From Pezizomycotina sp. ARF18 (Eukaryota > Ascomycota): 64,000 nt of DNA. The position numbers and the translations under genes were made by a program. Of this stretch, positions 1-15,242 are shown piece by piece (position 1 is the stretch's first letter; each line of letters begins with the position of its first letter). Under the pieces are notes generated by a model. The model searched no databases and was not told the origin of the DNA. It saw only the letters and a list, made by a program, of their open reading frames with translations. The DNA is taken from the NCBI GenBank assembly GCA_002224055.1, contig AZLU01000049.1, positions 40,544-104,543 of the forward strand, in the 5' to 3' direction.

Positions 1-835
1 AAAAAAAAAAAAAAAAAACCGCAACTCATTTTCCTTTTACTCACAATTTTTTCAATCAAATCCGATAGAAATACACCAACTCTTCTAAACAACAAGAACA
101 TACAGCTTTACCTCCTAACCGTCGCTCACATTCTACACGCTTACACGTCGCGAAAGGGGAGAAAAAACACGTCTTGGTTAACCATCTAACATATCTCATA
201 TATAGTCGTCATCTCGTCACTACATTTTTTTCTTCTTTTCTTTTAGGTGCAACTATCAGCACAGCACGTTTTGGATCTTCAAGAACGATTTGTGAAAGGC
301 GAAGCGAAAGCTCGCAAAGCGGAAACCATCTTATCGCATTCGAAACCCGGAGAATTCCCGTTGGTCCTTTTTTTATTACGAACCCTTTCGAAAAACCGGA
401 TTTGCGTTTTTTGGAACAAGGGAGCGAGAACGCGAACGAAAGAACTCGAAACCCTTTTTTGGCGAAACGACGAGGACTTGGTGATTACCAATTATGAAAG
501 GGAGAAGGGAAGAAGGCCAATTAGTCAAAAGTACTTTTGCGAAAGGGCAAAAAGATTGGAGGAAGATACGAAGCAAAAGTATTGAAGATAAAAATTCTCC
601 TACATATCGCCGAATCTTACATAAAGGCGGAGAAAAAAAAAGCAGTAAGAATAGAGGAAAAAAAAAAAAAATCTCACCATCTATTCCCTGCTCCTTAACT
701 ACGGAGGAAAAGACAAAAGTTTGAAAAATTCGAAAAAAAGAAGGAAAAGCAAAGGACTGCAGGAAGGGAAGAAAAGGAAAAAAAAAAAAAAAAAAAAAAA
801 AGGAAAGAAAGAATCGAAAAGGACAAAGAGCAAAG
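1..835. other. Upstream region of the SCH9-like gene, no assigned gene
   Basis: The window opens with an 18-nt poly-A run. The stretch is AT-rich, with purine-rich repeats (GAAA, GGAAA) from about 600 to 830 and a 21-nt poly-A at about 780-800. An open frame at 247-585 follows a possible intron acceptor (pyrimidine run then TTTTAG at about 241-246), so it could be a 5' untranslated exon or a coding exon. I do not recognise its product. It most likely holds the promoter and leader of the downstream kinase gene. Confidence 0.4.
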
Positions 836-3800
836 ATGGTGTTGAATATCAACCTGTTCACGGCTATTCGTCATAGTAGCACGAAACAGCAAAGCAATAA
901 TAGGGACAATAAGGACAATAAGGAACTGCAAGGAAAAGGAAAAGAACGGTACCAAGAACGACGGGAGCAGCAGTAGTACTTCCAATAACGGTGGTAATAA
1001 CGTTGATGTGAGATGCACCTCCGCCTCGCCCCCGATCCTAAACAGCAGCAGCATCTCTCTCCTCTTTCTTCCTCCGCTGCCAACACAACAACCACGAAAC
1101 CCACTACAGCTACTACGACATCCACCACCACCACCAATACATCCTCTCTCAGCTCTGTTCCGACAACCCCAACATCCACGACTCCACCATACTCCTTCTC
1201 CTCCTCTCGCAAACAATCATCACCGTCGAAGAAAACAGCAGCAACTCCATCCCTCACTACCGTTAAACAAGCTGAACCCACGACAGCAGTAGACATCGAG
1301 CACTCGATAAGAGACCTCCAGCTATCATCTACTACCGTCAACCAGTCTGGGAGCAAGAGATCTTCCAGGAACTCCTGGCCGCACCACCGCTATCCAGATC
1401 GACATCCTCTACTTTACAGCAACTTGGACAGGAGAGAAAGCAGTCTAATACAACTCCTTCTAACGCCACTGCGGCAACGTCAAACGTCGTTGCATCTTCA
1501 CACAAACCTCGGCTGTCCGTGAACGCTGTTGAGAATTCAACTACAGCGACAGATTTGCTTCGAATGGCCATGGCTCAAAGGTATGAACTTTTTTTTTTCC
1601 TTTGCCCAATTTCCCCGCCTTTGCCACAGATTATTATAGGCCTTCTCGTTGCACAAAAAACAACTCCCACAAGGATGGTTTCTACCAACTTATAAAAACT
1701 CGAAGGAGATATATGTCGATCAAGAGCTTCATTCCTTTTCCCTTGGAGTAATTTCTATTTCATCAGCTCTTTTCTCCACTGCTTGACAGAGTTTATCAAT
1801 ACAGCGTATTGAAATACCCTTCTCGGCCCTCATTTCTTGGCTTTTTTCCCTCCCGCCAAAGAATTTTTATTATAGTGCCCTATCTCTGTGCTATTTATGA
1901 CACCCGTCAGGCACAGCTTAGGCGACATAAATTCTGCAAACAGGAATATGTATAAACTTACATCTATTCGGTCTTTCTCGATACCTTGAAGAGCGATTTA
2001 CTTCATTGGAATCCCTTTCACACTGTTCTTTCTTCGAATATTGTCGCTTGAATACAATTGTGATTTTTCCCCTCCTTCTTAGTCAATCCATTTTTCCCCA
2101 CCTTTCATTATTTATTTTTCTGCTTCTCTTTTTGCCCCTTCGCTTGTTTTTGAAACAAAGTTTAGCTCTCCTTCTAGCTTTTGATTATCCAGAAAAATTC
2201 CTTCTACCTTTGCCCTACAAACCTTTTCTTTCCCTCTTTTTTTTTTTTTTTTAAATTTCTTCCGGAATTTTCTAGTTTTACGTGATGACGTTGTAATAAA
2301 GTATCGCTAATAACTTCCTTCTACCCGACAGTGGTGGACTCTTACATAGTCGGACGACGAGGAGCGTCTGGAGGAACCTCAACACCCCGTCCGGATATGG
2401 TAGATAAGAGAATTCCTGGGATCATGCATACTTTCCAGCAGGTCTGTAACACCGGTTTTTCAAGCCTTTACTCTCGCCGCAGACGCCAGCTGAGGAGATT
2501 GGAACAAAAGAAGATGCTGCAGTCACAATCTCTGTGGTGCCTCGTTCTGCCCCTTCACTATTTACTCCTTTTTTGAAAGATTTTCTCCGTGCACTTCTCC
2601 GTCCGTGTCTTCTTTTCCGGAGACCAAATCACCGAGCTGACAATACTTCCATCATCTAATTTGAAGGATACTCCGCCTGCTACACCTCGGGCAACTATAT
2701 CGGCGGGATCCGAGGCAGCTACACCTCCGGAAATTCCACCCCCGCCACTAACGGCGCCATCGTCGACGTCTTCCGGACGCAAACACAGCCGCGCCCACAA
2801 TTGGCGTCTCCAAAGGCCGCTTAACCGTCAGGATCATCTCGGCTCGAAACTTGAGAACAACCCAAACAGTCCAATGGCCCACAAGATCCCTATGTGTCTG
2901 TACATTCGAAAGCAATGAGTTTATTTCCAAAGTCCACAAAAGCCCGGAGACTCAGCTACCAAAGCTATGGGAATTCCAGGCCAAAAGGCATCTCTATACC
3001 ATGCGCAGCGTCAAAGCTCCAATTCCAACCTGAAAGAGCTTGCTGGCAAGAGGGATCACAGCTCCGAGTTGGGACCATGAAGCGGTCTTGTAAGTTGCCA
3101 TTGTTCATTATTTTTTTATACGCGCATACATTACTTGAAGAGAAACAATACTGACCGTTTGTTTCAATCAATAGCGATGTCGTTCAAGAACATTCCGAAA
3201 TAGGGATCACTATATAAAGAGAAGATCAGGAATCGTTCTACGGGACCGTTCGCATATGTCCGGTCCTAAAGCACGAAGGCATAGTTGTAGATGACTGGTT
3301 TCTCTTCAGGCACGCTCTGAGGCGGAGAAATCTCAGGTTAGCGGAGAAATCCAGCTTCGAATGATTTATGAGAAGACATCGAAGAGGCATTACGGACCCG
3401 GTGACTTCACAATCTCCGTCTAATCGGTAAAGGTAAGCGTTTGGTGACCCTGAACTTTCAAATTGCGTGTAAAACTGTCGCTGATCAAAAATCAGGTACC
3501 TTTGGTCAAGTGTATCAGGTGAGAAAGAAGGATACGAATCGGATTTATGCTATGAAGGTGCTTTCGAAGAAGGTCATAGTCCAGAAGAAAGAAGTTGCCC
3601 ATACCATTGGGAGAGGAATATTCTCGTCCGAACGGCTACTACGGAATCTCCGTTCATTGTCGGCTCAAATTTTCCTTCCAGACGCCGACTGATCTATACC
3701 TCGTCACCGACTACATGTCTGGTGGAGAGCTGTTCTGCATCTGCAAAAGGAGGGTCGCTTCTCCGAAGCGCGTGCCAAATTCTACATCGCGGAGCTGATC

Positions 3801-4782
3801 CTCGCTCTAGAGCACCTCCACAACCATGATATCGTTTACCGAGATCTGAAGCCAGAAAACATCCTTCTGGACGCCAATGGCACATCGCACTTTGCGATTT
3901 TGGCCTCTCCAAGTCGAATCTTGCTCGAATATGACCACATACTTTCTGCGGTACGACTGAGTATCTCGCCCCGGAAGTTCTGCTGGATGAACAGGGTTTA
4001 CACGAAGATGGTCGATTTCTGGTCCCTTGGCGTTTTGGTGTTCGAGATGTGCTGCGGATGGAGCCCATTTTATGCCGAAGACACCCAGCAATGTATAAGA
4101 ACATTGCATTTGGCAAGGTCCGGTTCCCTAAGGATGCTTTGAGCAGGAGGGCGCAGCTTTTGTCAAGGGGTATGTAGTCCACCGATTATTTATCATTCTA
4201 GAGATAAAGCTTGTCACAAATTGTCTAACCGATAACACCCCCTCTGGAAATAGTTACTTAATTAGAACCCGAAGCATCGTCTCGGTGCGACACGGGATGC
4301 AGCTGAACCTGAAGGAGCACCATTCTTTACGACGTTGACTGGCAAGCTCTTCTTAGCAAGAAGAGCATCCCTCCATTCAAGCCAACACCTAACCTCGGAA
4401 ACCGATACCTCCATTTCGATCCTGAATTCACGAATGCACCCATGACCGGGTCACTCAATGCTAGGGCTGCAGCCGCAGCAGCCGGAAACATAGCTTCTAC
4501 TCCTCTCTCCCCGACAATGCAGGCGAATTTCCGTGGCTTCACCTTCGTGGATGAGAGCAGTATTGACGACCACTTTGGGCAATAGATTGCCGACGTATGG
4601 ACGAAGACACCGACAACAACGGTTGGGGCAACGAAGATAGGTTGATACTCCAAAGCAACTAGATTCAGATGATGAGGATTCCAGGAATTTCAACAGAATG
4701 AGCGGCATCGTCAAAACTGGGGAGCACGACGACCTTTTCAACACCGGCACTTTGAAATATAAAATTTTTCTGCAGTGCAAGA
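836..4782 (+). CDS. SCH9: SCH9-like AGC-family serine/threonine protein kinase with C2 domain
   Basis: This is a nutrient/TORC1-responsive AGC kinase, the fungal S6K/Akt-like regulator of growth. A Ser/Thr/Pro-rich N-terminus (about 960-1580) leads, after a long intron (about 1582-2330), into the family signature [16 protein letters not shown] (2380-2430). A C2-like segment follows ([11 protein letters not shown], about 2820-2850). The kinase domain (3430-4330) shows the glycine loop GTFGQV, the VAIK lysine in YAMKVLSKK, the catalytic loop YRDLKPEN, the activation segment [11 protein letters not shown] and [14 protein letters not shown]. The AGC tail carries turn motif TPLSP and hydrophobic motif [11 protein letters not shown] (about 4500-4560). 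Further introns lie near 3089-3174, 3432-3494 and 4170-4254. Many one-base frame breaks interrupt the ORF, for example around the DFG motif near 3895. The start ATG at 836 is the best guess, because the N-terminus of this family is poorly conserved. The stop is also approximate. Confidence 0.88.
1582..2330 (+). other. Unusually long intron of the SCH9-like gene
   Basis: The donor follows the codons for MAMAQ (GTATGA) and the acceptor is CCCGACAG just before [11 protein letters not shown]. At about 750 nt it is several times longer than the other introns in this window (60-160 nt typical). It is T-rich towards its 3' end (16-nt poly-T at about 2238-2253) and contains no recognisable gene. Confidence 0.55.
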
Positions 4783-4807
4783 TATTGTTTAATTGCGCAG
4801 CAGTTTG

Positions 4808-4839
<32 letters not shown>

Positions 4840-6774
4840 TAATTGAAACTTAAGCATTGGAGAATGGGAAGGTAAATGGGATAACCTTGGGTCTAAGGGC
4901 GTATCCTTTTGAATAATGTATCGAGGTCCTCGTATTCTTACTGATATGGTTGTAATTTTGCTGCAATATCGCTTTTTTTTTTTTTTTTTTGCGTCGTTCT
5001 TGAGCTTTGGGTTCCTTCCGCTCCTCCCATTCTTTTTGTACTACCATGATCACAAATCCTTTCTTTTGACTATTGTAATGCCCTCGTTCCCCCTTCTTCC
5101 CCTATTTTTTTCTCTCTAATTTATTCTCCTTTTGTATATTTTATTCTTATATTTCTGTTTTTATGGGTTCTTCCTTTACAGATGACGATGAACAATGCGC
5201 ATGACTTTAACGTATCTCCTTGCTCTTATGTCTACTTTTCTTTTCTAATTACTTGTTCCAATAATCCTCTAGTTCACTATTAGTATATGCATTGACAAGG
5301 TATCATGTTTTAGTCTTGATTTAAGAAAAGAAAACACTTTCTGGTTCCGCTTATGTTTTCCAAAGTCACTACTGTATTTCGTTTTTCTCACACTAATTTG
5401 TCTTTGGACTTGTTATCACAATATCACAATATCACAAACGTCAACTAAAAAACACAAAAAATGCCGTAACGCGAAGCATCAACAGATATACACGCCTATC
5501 TAAAGAAGTTCGTGAAGGAAGTTAGAGACCGTTCCAGTAATCTGTTTTTCCTTTTTAATTCACGCTCTTATGTATTACGCACCCTTCCATGGCACTACTT
5601 TCTTCACATTTTTAGTAGTTTTTTTTTTTTCCTGTATACTTAAGTAATTACCAATTAACCAAAAAAAATATTTAAAAATGAACTTGGGTTTTATGACCTC
5701 CAGTGTCGGTTTGTGCAGTCAGTTATACGACTATTGCCTTTGTTTGTTTAATTTATAATATATCGTCGGATCTTTGAGTATCTTCTCCGAGTATTCTGGT
5801 ACACATATAGCTTTAATATATATATATATATATTTAAGACGGGGATTTTTTTTGCAATCAACTGGGGAGTTTGATAGATCCATATATCCGGGGTTACAGC
5901 GAATATTTTCGATTTATAATCACGCGAAACGTTGAATTTTTTGTTTTTCTAGTCAGGGTTTTTTTAAGCGAGAAGCGAAGATGCACTAACCTAAGCGAGA
6001 ATGACGGCGAATTGCAGTCGAATTTTTTTTTTTTTTAATACTTTTCGATTTATACTTATATACCATGAACCCCAAGTATCTATTATTTCCTGGATGATTG
6101 GAGATAATAGGGAGAATATAATAATATGTGCCTCAATTTCATAGCTATAATATACTGGTTTAACAAAGGCTAAAAAAAAAGAGTGACATTCAATATAATA
6201 TCCAAGGGGGAAAAAATAAAAGAAAAACATGTTCGTAATAATCATGGATGCCAAAGTTATCAAGGAAACAATGCACGCCAAGAAGGAAAAAAAAAAAGAA
6301 AGAAAGAAAGTGGTATGGACGGATTATAAAGTGAAGGGAAAGAGGGTATTTGACAAAGGGTGAAAAAAGGAGAAATACATCCAAAGATTACCGTCATCGA
6401 CAAAAAGGTATGGAGAAAAAATAAAAAATTAAATCCCAATAATAGAGATATTGTTAAGCACGATCAAGAAGATTGAAACAAGAACAAATGACGATCCAAC
6501 TTCCAAAAGAAGTAAAAAACAACCAAAACAACACCATCGTAAGACCAGGGGCGAATGCGATTATGAGTACGGTGAGGATAATAAATGTTAGAATGAAGAA
6601 ACGGACATTATGGATCAATTTCCAGCATAAAAGGATCCGCTTGCTGCGAAAAGCGAACCGATAACACAATTATGACGCATCGCATTTTAACGAAGATGAA
6701 AAGCCTAACGCTCATGAGAAATTTGATTCCATTGTCAAGATTCCCGTTTGGGTCGGAACCAAAAAAATACTTGC
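4808..6774. other. AT-rich intergenic region between convergent genes
   Basis: This lies between the 3' ends of the SCH9-like gene (+) and the DUF2415 gene (-). It begins with a poly-A run of about 27 nt (4808-4834) and includes a poly-T at 4973-4990 and a (TA)n tract at about 5816-5834. Short open frames are Phe/Lys-rich by-products of the base composition. No gene, RNA or mobile element is recognised. Confidence 0.6.
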
Positions 6775-9230
6775 TTATCTGGGACACGTGATTGGGAAAA
6801 CTTTGCGGCTGGTTAAATCGATAGAGTATTCAACGATGCCGGCGGTTGTAGCCACATACCTACAGAAAGTTGTACCTATCTCAGCAATTGATCCCCCGTC
6901 GAAATTTTAGAGGTGGAGTTAAAACTTACAATTTTTTGCCATCACAGCTTAGTGTGCATCCGGTGATGTCAACCTCGTCGCCGTGCAAGTCACTTGAACT
7001 CTCGTGGACAGTGACAGAGTGAACCCTTCCGTCCCTTTGAGAATGGGAGGATCGAGATGCGCTGCTTCGCTCGAGAAGCGGACCCCTCCTAACGTACTCA
7101 TAACGTGCAAGGCGATGCCGCGCCGTCCTGGTACTCCTACTGTCGTTTTGATTTCCATTACGTTCGTGCTGCGCACTGCCAGAGGCTCCCTCGTTGCCCG
7201 ACCTCGTGGATACCAGATGCCACTGATACGGGTAATCATCCGAATTGCTCGACTCACCAGCCGTAGGAGCTACCTCACGCCGACGAGACAATTCTCCGTT
7301 GCGGCGACGCGTGCGTTCGAGGTATTCACGCTGAAGGAATGACGAAGAAGGAGGCAACGTTCCGGACCGAGAGCTTTCTCTAGTTAAGTTTGGCGTCAAG
7401 GCCGACGCCGAAGTCGAGGCCAGAATGTGCCGGGTCAAAGCGGACGCTGGCGTCAGAATTGCCGACGAAGCGGGCACGGACGACGCTGATGATATCGCAA
7501 CAGACGATGAAGGACCATTTGCTGTGGTAACAGTGGACCGGTAAACGCCTGTGCCGGCTGAAAAAATGGAATCGTGGATGGGGCAGTCTCACTAGAGGAC
7601 GGATCACGGGAATAGCGATGCTTTCTGCCGGCGAAGAACGCTCAGATGAGACGATACTGGCGGGTCGCTGCTGAACTGCACGAACGCTTCGATACCTGAA
7701 GTACGCTTCGTCTTCAGCTTCGGCAGAACCGCTGTGACCATCGTGGCCTTCTTCATCAATATCGTGGTGAGAGTGATGACGTGGATCTTCAATCGTTGGA
7801 GAATCCGCAGCCGCATCCTCAGCGTCTTCGAAGAGACCCAAAATTTCCCTCTCGATGATATTTTCTCCTTCAAGCTCGACCTCAATCACTTGGCGCTTGT
7901 AGAATCCTGACCTGACGTCCACGATCGACACGCGTCCGGTATGCTCGGCCCAAACAAGTAAATCCCAGGGCTCGGTGAGAACTGAACGCTCCTAACAGCC
8001 CCGACCTGAGTTTTCGGACGCGAGGAGAGGATAACCTCGAGAACAGGCGATTTACTACCGGAATGACGAACATCGTGTCGTACGTCTCTAGAAAACTTTC
8101 GGGTATCAAAGATGGTGATTGTTCCTTCTTGAGATGCCACTGCACATAGCGTAGATGAAGGGGAGAAGCTTGTAGAAATAAGCGCTTCGGTGCCATTGCT
8201 GGTCGAAAACGGGGATGCGATGACATGACCCAGTTGCTGCAGGTCGTTGGGGAGTACGGTAGGCCCGGCAGGTTATCTTCAGAAGCTAAAGAGTTTGGTG
8301 AAGGGTGGTAGAAGTGAACCTTGGGCGAGTCTCCGACGACGACGAGATGGCGGCCGTCGGGAGATATCGATGCGTGGTTTGTAGCAAATGAAAGGCGAAG
8401 TGTCGTCAATATTTCGAATTGGGAAAGGGAGAAAATGCGAACGACTGATCATTATTACTAAAAAAAAAAAAAAAAAAAAAACGATTCGTAAGCCAAGAGA
8501 AAAAGTCAACTACATATAGAAGAACATACGTGATAACGGCGACTACATCCTCGTCGCTTTTTGTGATGCAGGTTTATGTAGCGTGATCGAGTTCACAATG
8601 CTGCCACCGAGCTCGGCAATGCGGACGTATTCGACATTTCTCTCGGCACATTCGTTCTCCGAAAGGAAGTGAACGAGTCCAGATTCATCTACGTAGATGG
8701 AGAGGTCGACAGGGTTCTCGCAAACAGCCGCTAGGGTCGTTGGTTGGCCTTGGCAGATTCAGCGTTAATGGACGATTGGTCTCCAACGCGAATTGCCGCA
8801 AACTGCCCGTTTTCAACTCCCCAGCACATATCCAGCCATATTTCGCTCCGAGACACCTAGGTTCGAAGGGTAGAACGGCAATGAGTTTTCTTTCTCTGTT
8901 TCCGTATTAACGAGAAGACTTTTGAATCGTAGGATAGTACAGGATGTTCGGGAAGGCGAGCAGAGTAAGGATCGTAGCTGCCAGTGTCTGGAAAAAAGGA
9001 AAAGAAGGGAAAATTAAGCTCCAGAATTCAAGAGAAAAATTATACGCCGTCATCAGACAAAAGAGAGATGAGGAGGGGAAGGGGAGTGGGGAGTGGGGAG
9101 TTAAACTCGCTTCAAACACCCCAACAAGACAGACTGCCACTTACTTGAAGGGTATAGGTGCATTGTAGTATATTGAAGAAGCTTGTGTTTGGAGAAATGA
9201 CGTCTCCTGTGAACTGTAGACCAAAGGAAT
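6775..9230 (-). CDS. WD40-repeat-like protein with DUF2415 domain
   Basis: This fungal protein of unknown biochemical role has an N-terminal beta-propeller-like half and a DUF2415 half. Recognisable pieces in order: HWQLR and NILYYPTI (about 8987-8930), PRCLGAKYGWICAG (about 8840), AELGGSIVNSITLH (about 8600), NNDQSFAFSLSQFEIL then HASISPDGRHLVVVGDSPK (8457-8340), the DUF2415 core IVDVRSGFYKRQVIEVE and GENIIEREILGLFEDAED (7930-7800), a disordered Ser/Arg-rich linker, and the C-terminal strand block VDITGCTLSCDGKKL joined to YVATTAGIVEYSID. Introns are seen at 8988-9144, 8458-8529 and 6860-6929; the last one joins cleanly in frame to a TAA stop at 6775. One-base losses break the frame repeatedly. 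The first exon (9145-9230) is uncertain and its ATG was not found. Confidence 0.82.
9075..9098 (+). other. Putative G-quadruplex in intron 1 of the DUF2415 gene
   Basis: Four runs of four G lie at 9075-9078, 9081-9084, 9088-9091 and 9095-9098, separated by loops of 2, 3 and 3 nt. This satisfies the strict intramolecular G4 pattern. It sits on the template (+) strand of the minus-strand gene, inside the intron at 8988-9144, so the pre-mRNA carries the C-rich complement close to the intron's 5' half. Confidence 0.6.
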
Positions 9231-11625
9231 GTTAGTTCTTTCCAAATTTTTCCAACTTTTCCCCCCAATTTATAGGGTTTTAAATGGTGGATGGGTAACT
9301 CTCAGAATGAGGCTGTCAGGTCTCCCCAATCTCTTGTACTGCCAACGGTTACGGGGGTATGATGTATAGAAGCAAAGATTAATGGGACCTACAGGGTTCT
9401 TCTATCGTCATTTTCTTTCCCCCAAACGATTTGCTTAAGCCTCCTCGAATGAGTTTTTTTTTTTTTTTGAGAAACGAGTGACTATCCTCGATGTTTGAAA
9501 ACTTCTTGGAAATTTTCTAGGTACTCTGCCTTGAATTCATAGAGTTGAAAGGCCGGATGAACTTGAGGGAACTATGTGGAGTAAAAGAGGTGGATGGGGA
9601 CTTGGGATGGGCGTATTCTTTCTTCTGGGTGGAAATCGACCTGTGATGAAGAGAAGGTGGAGATGGAGAAGTGCGTAGAGAGAGAGAGAGAGGGAAGAAG
9701 TGATAATGAACGAATCTGTGAGGTGGTGGTGTGAGCTGGTTAAAAATATATATATATTAAGTATTTTATTACTATTTATTTATTTATTTATAATTTTTTT
9801 TAAAGTTGGATGGGCGAGACTCGCCAATTTTAGGAATTAAATAAAAAATAAATTTTAATAGAAGACGTATAATATGAGAGGCAAGGCAATGAACGGGAAA
9901 TCTGCTCTTTCAATCTTCTTCTCTGGTCACCCAAGTTTAAATACCCTTTGTTATATAACCGCTCCAAAAAAAAAAAAAAAAAAAAAAAAAAGGTGTATAT
10001 CATATAAGTAATAAAGTAAGTGCTGGAACAGCTAAGATCGATGGCAAAAAGGAAAATTTGTCCCCATCTAAAGGAAAAAAGGAAAAAAACAATACGAAGC
10101 GGGGGTGGGAAGGGAGGAGTTCTGATTTTCGCCAACGGTTTAAGGTGAAGGGTTTAAAAAAAAAAAAAAGAAAGAAAGAAACACTCCCGAAAGAAAGGAT
10201 GAACACTTTAGCGCTTCAGTCAGAAGACGAACAGCAAATACTTAATAGTTCCTGCCAATTGATTCATTGCCTCTAAGCTGCTAAGCATGCGTTCAAGAGT
10301 ATCCTAAAAGTTTACAATAACCTCAGTAAATTTTTGCTCGCTTCACCAAGAAAAAAAAAAAAAAAAAAAAAACCTTCTCGAGAATACAGTTCCAAGTGAG
10401 TGGTTTACTTTTTTCTTCTCTTCCACAGCAAAGCAGAAACCGCATGAACAACGAACCCTACCCAATTGCGACGAGTTGTTGTCGGCTTGCTTGGGTGGGG
10501 AGAGTGGAAGCAGATCGCATGCTTCTCGCCATTATTGCACAAAGGTTTGAATAGGTAATGTGTAGGTGGCAGACAGAATGGGGTTGGTGGCTATCTTTTT
10601 TGCTGCAAGGTGTTATTGCCTCTCAGAGTCCATACAGCAAAGTGGGAATAGTAATACTGCTACCCTTTAAGTATGTGGTAGCATGTAGGTGTACCCCCGC
10701 CCAAAAAAAAAAAAAAAAAAAAAAAAAAAGGAACCGGAACACCTACCTACAGGTCGAATATACCACAACAACCGCCAAGTATTTTCTATCCAGTAAAATG
10801 GGAGCGCTTTTTCCGAATAGATATAAAGACGGCCGCGATGTCACGGCGTTTAAGGCGTGATCGTGCACGTTTTCCAATAAATCTCATGGGAGCTGGCTGC
10901 GTTTTGAGCGCTTTAAAAAACGACAAAACGAAAGTCTTCTGCGTGTCGTGTAAGTCTTCCCAGGCATCACCTCTCGAAGAAGACTGCAGCGTATAGGAAC
11001 AGATTTCGAACACCTCCTGCATTGTGCAACGTAAGAGAGATGGGAATTTGTAGGAAGCCCGACGTCCTGGCTTGATCGCGCCATTTTCTGTCACCTCAAT
11101 TTAAGTATTATTGCGAGAATACAAATTGAGGCTCAGCGGGGGACAATCACGCGAGGGTTTCGGTAGTTGACAGGAATCTGCTGAATGTGGGATTGCTATC
11201 ATGATGATAATGTTTTTGCGGAACAGATATACTGCCGCATATCCTTTCACAGAGGCCAATGCTTTGAAAAAAATGACGAGATATGCACCGTGCCCTCGAG
11301 GCCCAGTTTGAGTGTATTTTAATTTGTAGATATCGTTAATACGCAAGCAATTTCGTCGAAAGAGAAGTGATGCTTGATTGTTACTGTCAGACGCAAATAT
11401 ACTTAATTAGCTCCATCTACTAGATGCAAAGTCAGTAGAACCAAATAATTCTTTGACGGGTTAATTGGCGAGGTAGGTAGAAGAAGCCCTGCAATAACCT
11501 CGTGGGAAAAGGGTACTAGTTCAAAGCGCAAAGAATATCTTCAACTTCAGAGGTCCGGTTCACCGCTTGGAGGAAGAAGGATTAGGCTTGAAGCGCCGCT
11601 GGTAGTCGAGTATCTAGCTCTTTTG
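9231..11625. other. Long intergenic region, no gene recognised
   Basis: AT-rich DNA with poly-A runs at about 9966-9991, 10350-10371 and 10704-10729, a (GA)n stretch near 9677-9692, and TTTA repeats near 9770-9800. The open frames here are 60-100 codons long. The longest, on the minus strand at 10786-11094, has no recognisable motif and is not supported by any intron or homology signal. Confidence 0.5.
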
Positions 11626-12102
11626 CTTAGTGTCTTTTTCTCTCCCTATAAGAGAAATAATTGCCCTTCCTTTTTTCCTTTACCTGCCCTTCCTTGCTTC
11701 TTTCCGTCTCTTTCCACGGTCTTCTACGCTGTGTCGGCGGGGATTCGAGATTTTTCCTTTTTCCCACTCCGGAAGAGAGAAGAGGCCTTTTTTTTTTAAA
11801 GCTCGGCAGGATAAAAGGGCACATAAAAAAAAGAAAAGAAAAGAAAAAAAAAAAACTTCTCTTCGACTGCTCTCTCTCTACTTAAACCTCGAAATTTTCA
11901 TCTCAATTATTTTCTATCAAACCTCCTCTTTCCCACTATCGTCATACTGACACTTGCCTTTCCCTCTCTCCCCTATCTCTCTCATTTCATCTCATATCTG
12001 TATATTGTACAACACCGTCGCCTTCTCCTCCTCTTCTTTTTATCTTATCTTTTCTTTTATTTCCCGTTCCTATATTACCCGAATATATACCATTCATTCA
12101 CA
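11626..12102 (+). promoter_or_regulatory. Pyrimidine-rich promoter/leader of SSC1
   Basis: From about 11630 to the SSC1 ATG the plus strand is strongly C+T biased, with repeated CTTTCC, TCTCTC and CCTCCTC blocks. CT-rich tracts just upstream of the transcript start are typical of highly expressed genes in filamentous ascomycetes. I looked for tandem nGAAn heat-shock units and saw no convincing array here. Confidence 0.5.
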
Positions 12103-14377
<2,275 letters not shown>

Positions 14378-15242
14378 ATTAATCGTAATCGCCTAATTTT
14401 AGAAATCTAGTATGGCTCTCCGAATTACGAACACCAAGTACCTTTCTCCTATTTCCTTCAGAAATTTGTATTTCTACGAAAGTTCTTTCCCGGTTTCTTC
14501 TCAAAAAATGTATATATATTTTTTTTCAAGCGCTTCACTTTTCCTAAGTTTACTCTCGATAACTAATATTTTCCTGACAACGTGTTATATTTCAGCAACC
14601 CTGTTCTTTTTCTTCTTTCTCAATCTTTTCTCGCTATGATTACCCTAAATAAAATTCTATGTCTCCATTCACCTATATCATCTTTTTGACCTCACTCTTC
14701 AAAAATCTTTGTACATTTTTCTTCTCTTCTATTCATTCGTTCACATCAACTAGGGACTACAAAAAAAGCTTTGGGTTTTTATTTATGTTTATCTTTTTAT
14801 TCTTTTTTTCTCTTAAGTCTAAGGTATTTTCTATTACTGTAAATTTGCATCGGAATCTCCCTCGCACAGCGGGAAGGGAAAGGATCTGAGAAAAGAATAA
14901 AAAATCTCCCTCTTGTATTATGGAAAACCACACCATGATCTCTTAGATAGAATAGGTATCTAGAATAAACTGAATATAAAAAAAATTGTCAAGTAGTCTG
15001 AGATGTCTATATATAGTGTACCTAAAAAGATCTTTAATGCTTATTACCAAAGTTATCTTTGCTAATATTGTCTGTTGTGTCCGGCTATGCGCTAACGATA
15101 CGCTTACATTAAGGACGAAGAGAGAAAAACGCTTTAACCTCCAAGGTGCTTGTATATACAGTCAACACCTATATATCCCTAATATACCACCATATTTACA
15201 CGTAGCGCATCCTGTACATTCAAATTCCTTTCGCCATCAAAT
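14378..15242. other. 3' flank of SSC1, convergent intergenic region
   Basis: T-rich DNA between convergent SSC1 (+) and the small membrane-protein gene (-). It probably contains both 3' untranslated regions; AATAAA-like signals occur (for example near 14649). No gene is recognised. Confidence 0.5.

Noticed and set aside
376-861. Minus-strand open frame of about 160 codons with poly-Phe runs
   Set aside because: It is created by purine-rich/poly-A sequence on the plus strand; no domain, intron or sensible composition.
10786-11094. 102-codon minus-strand frame in the DUF2415-SSC1 intergenic region
   Set aside because: No recognised motif, no neighbouring exon, and overlapped by a second open frame of similar length.
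11626-12102. Heat-shock element array upstream of SSC1
   Set aside because: I saw only isolated GAA or TTC triplets, not three adjacent inverted nGAAn units.
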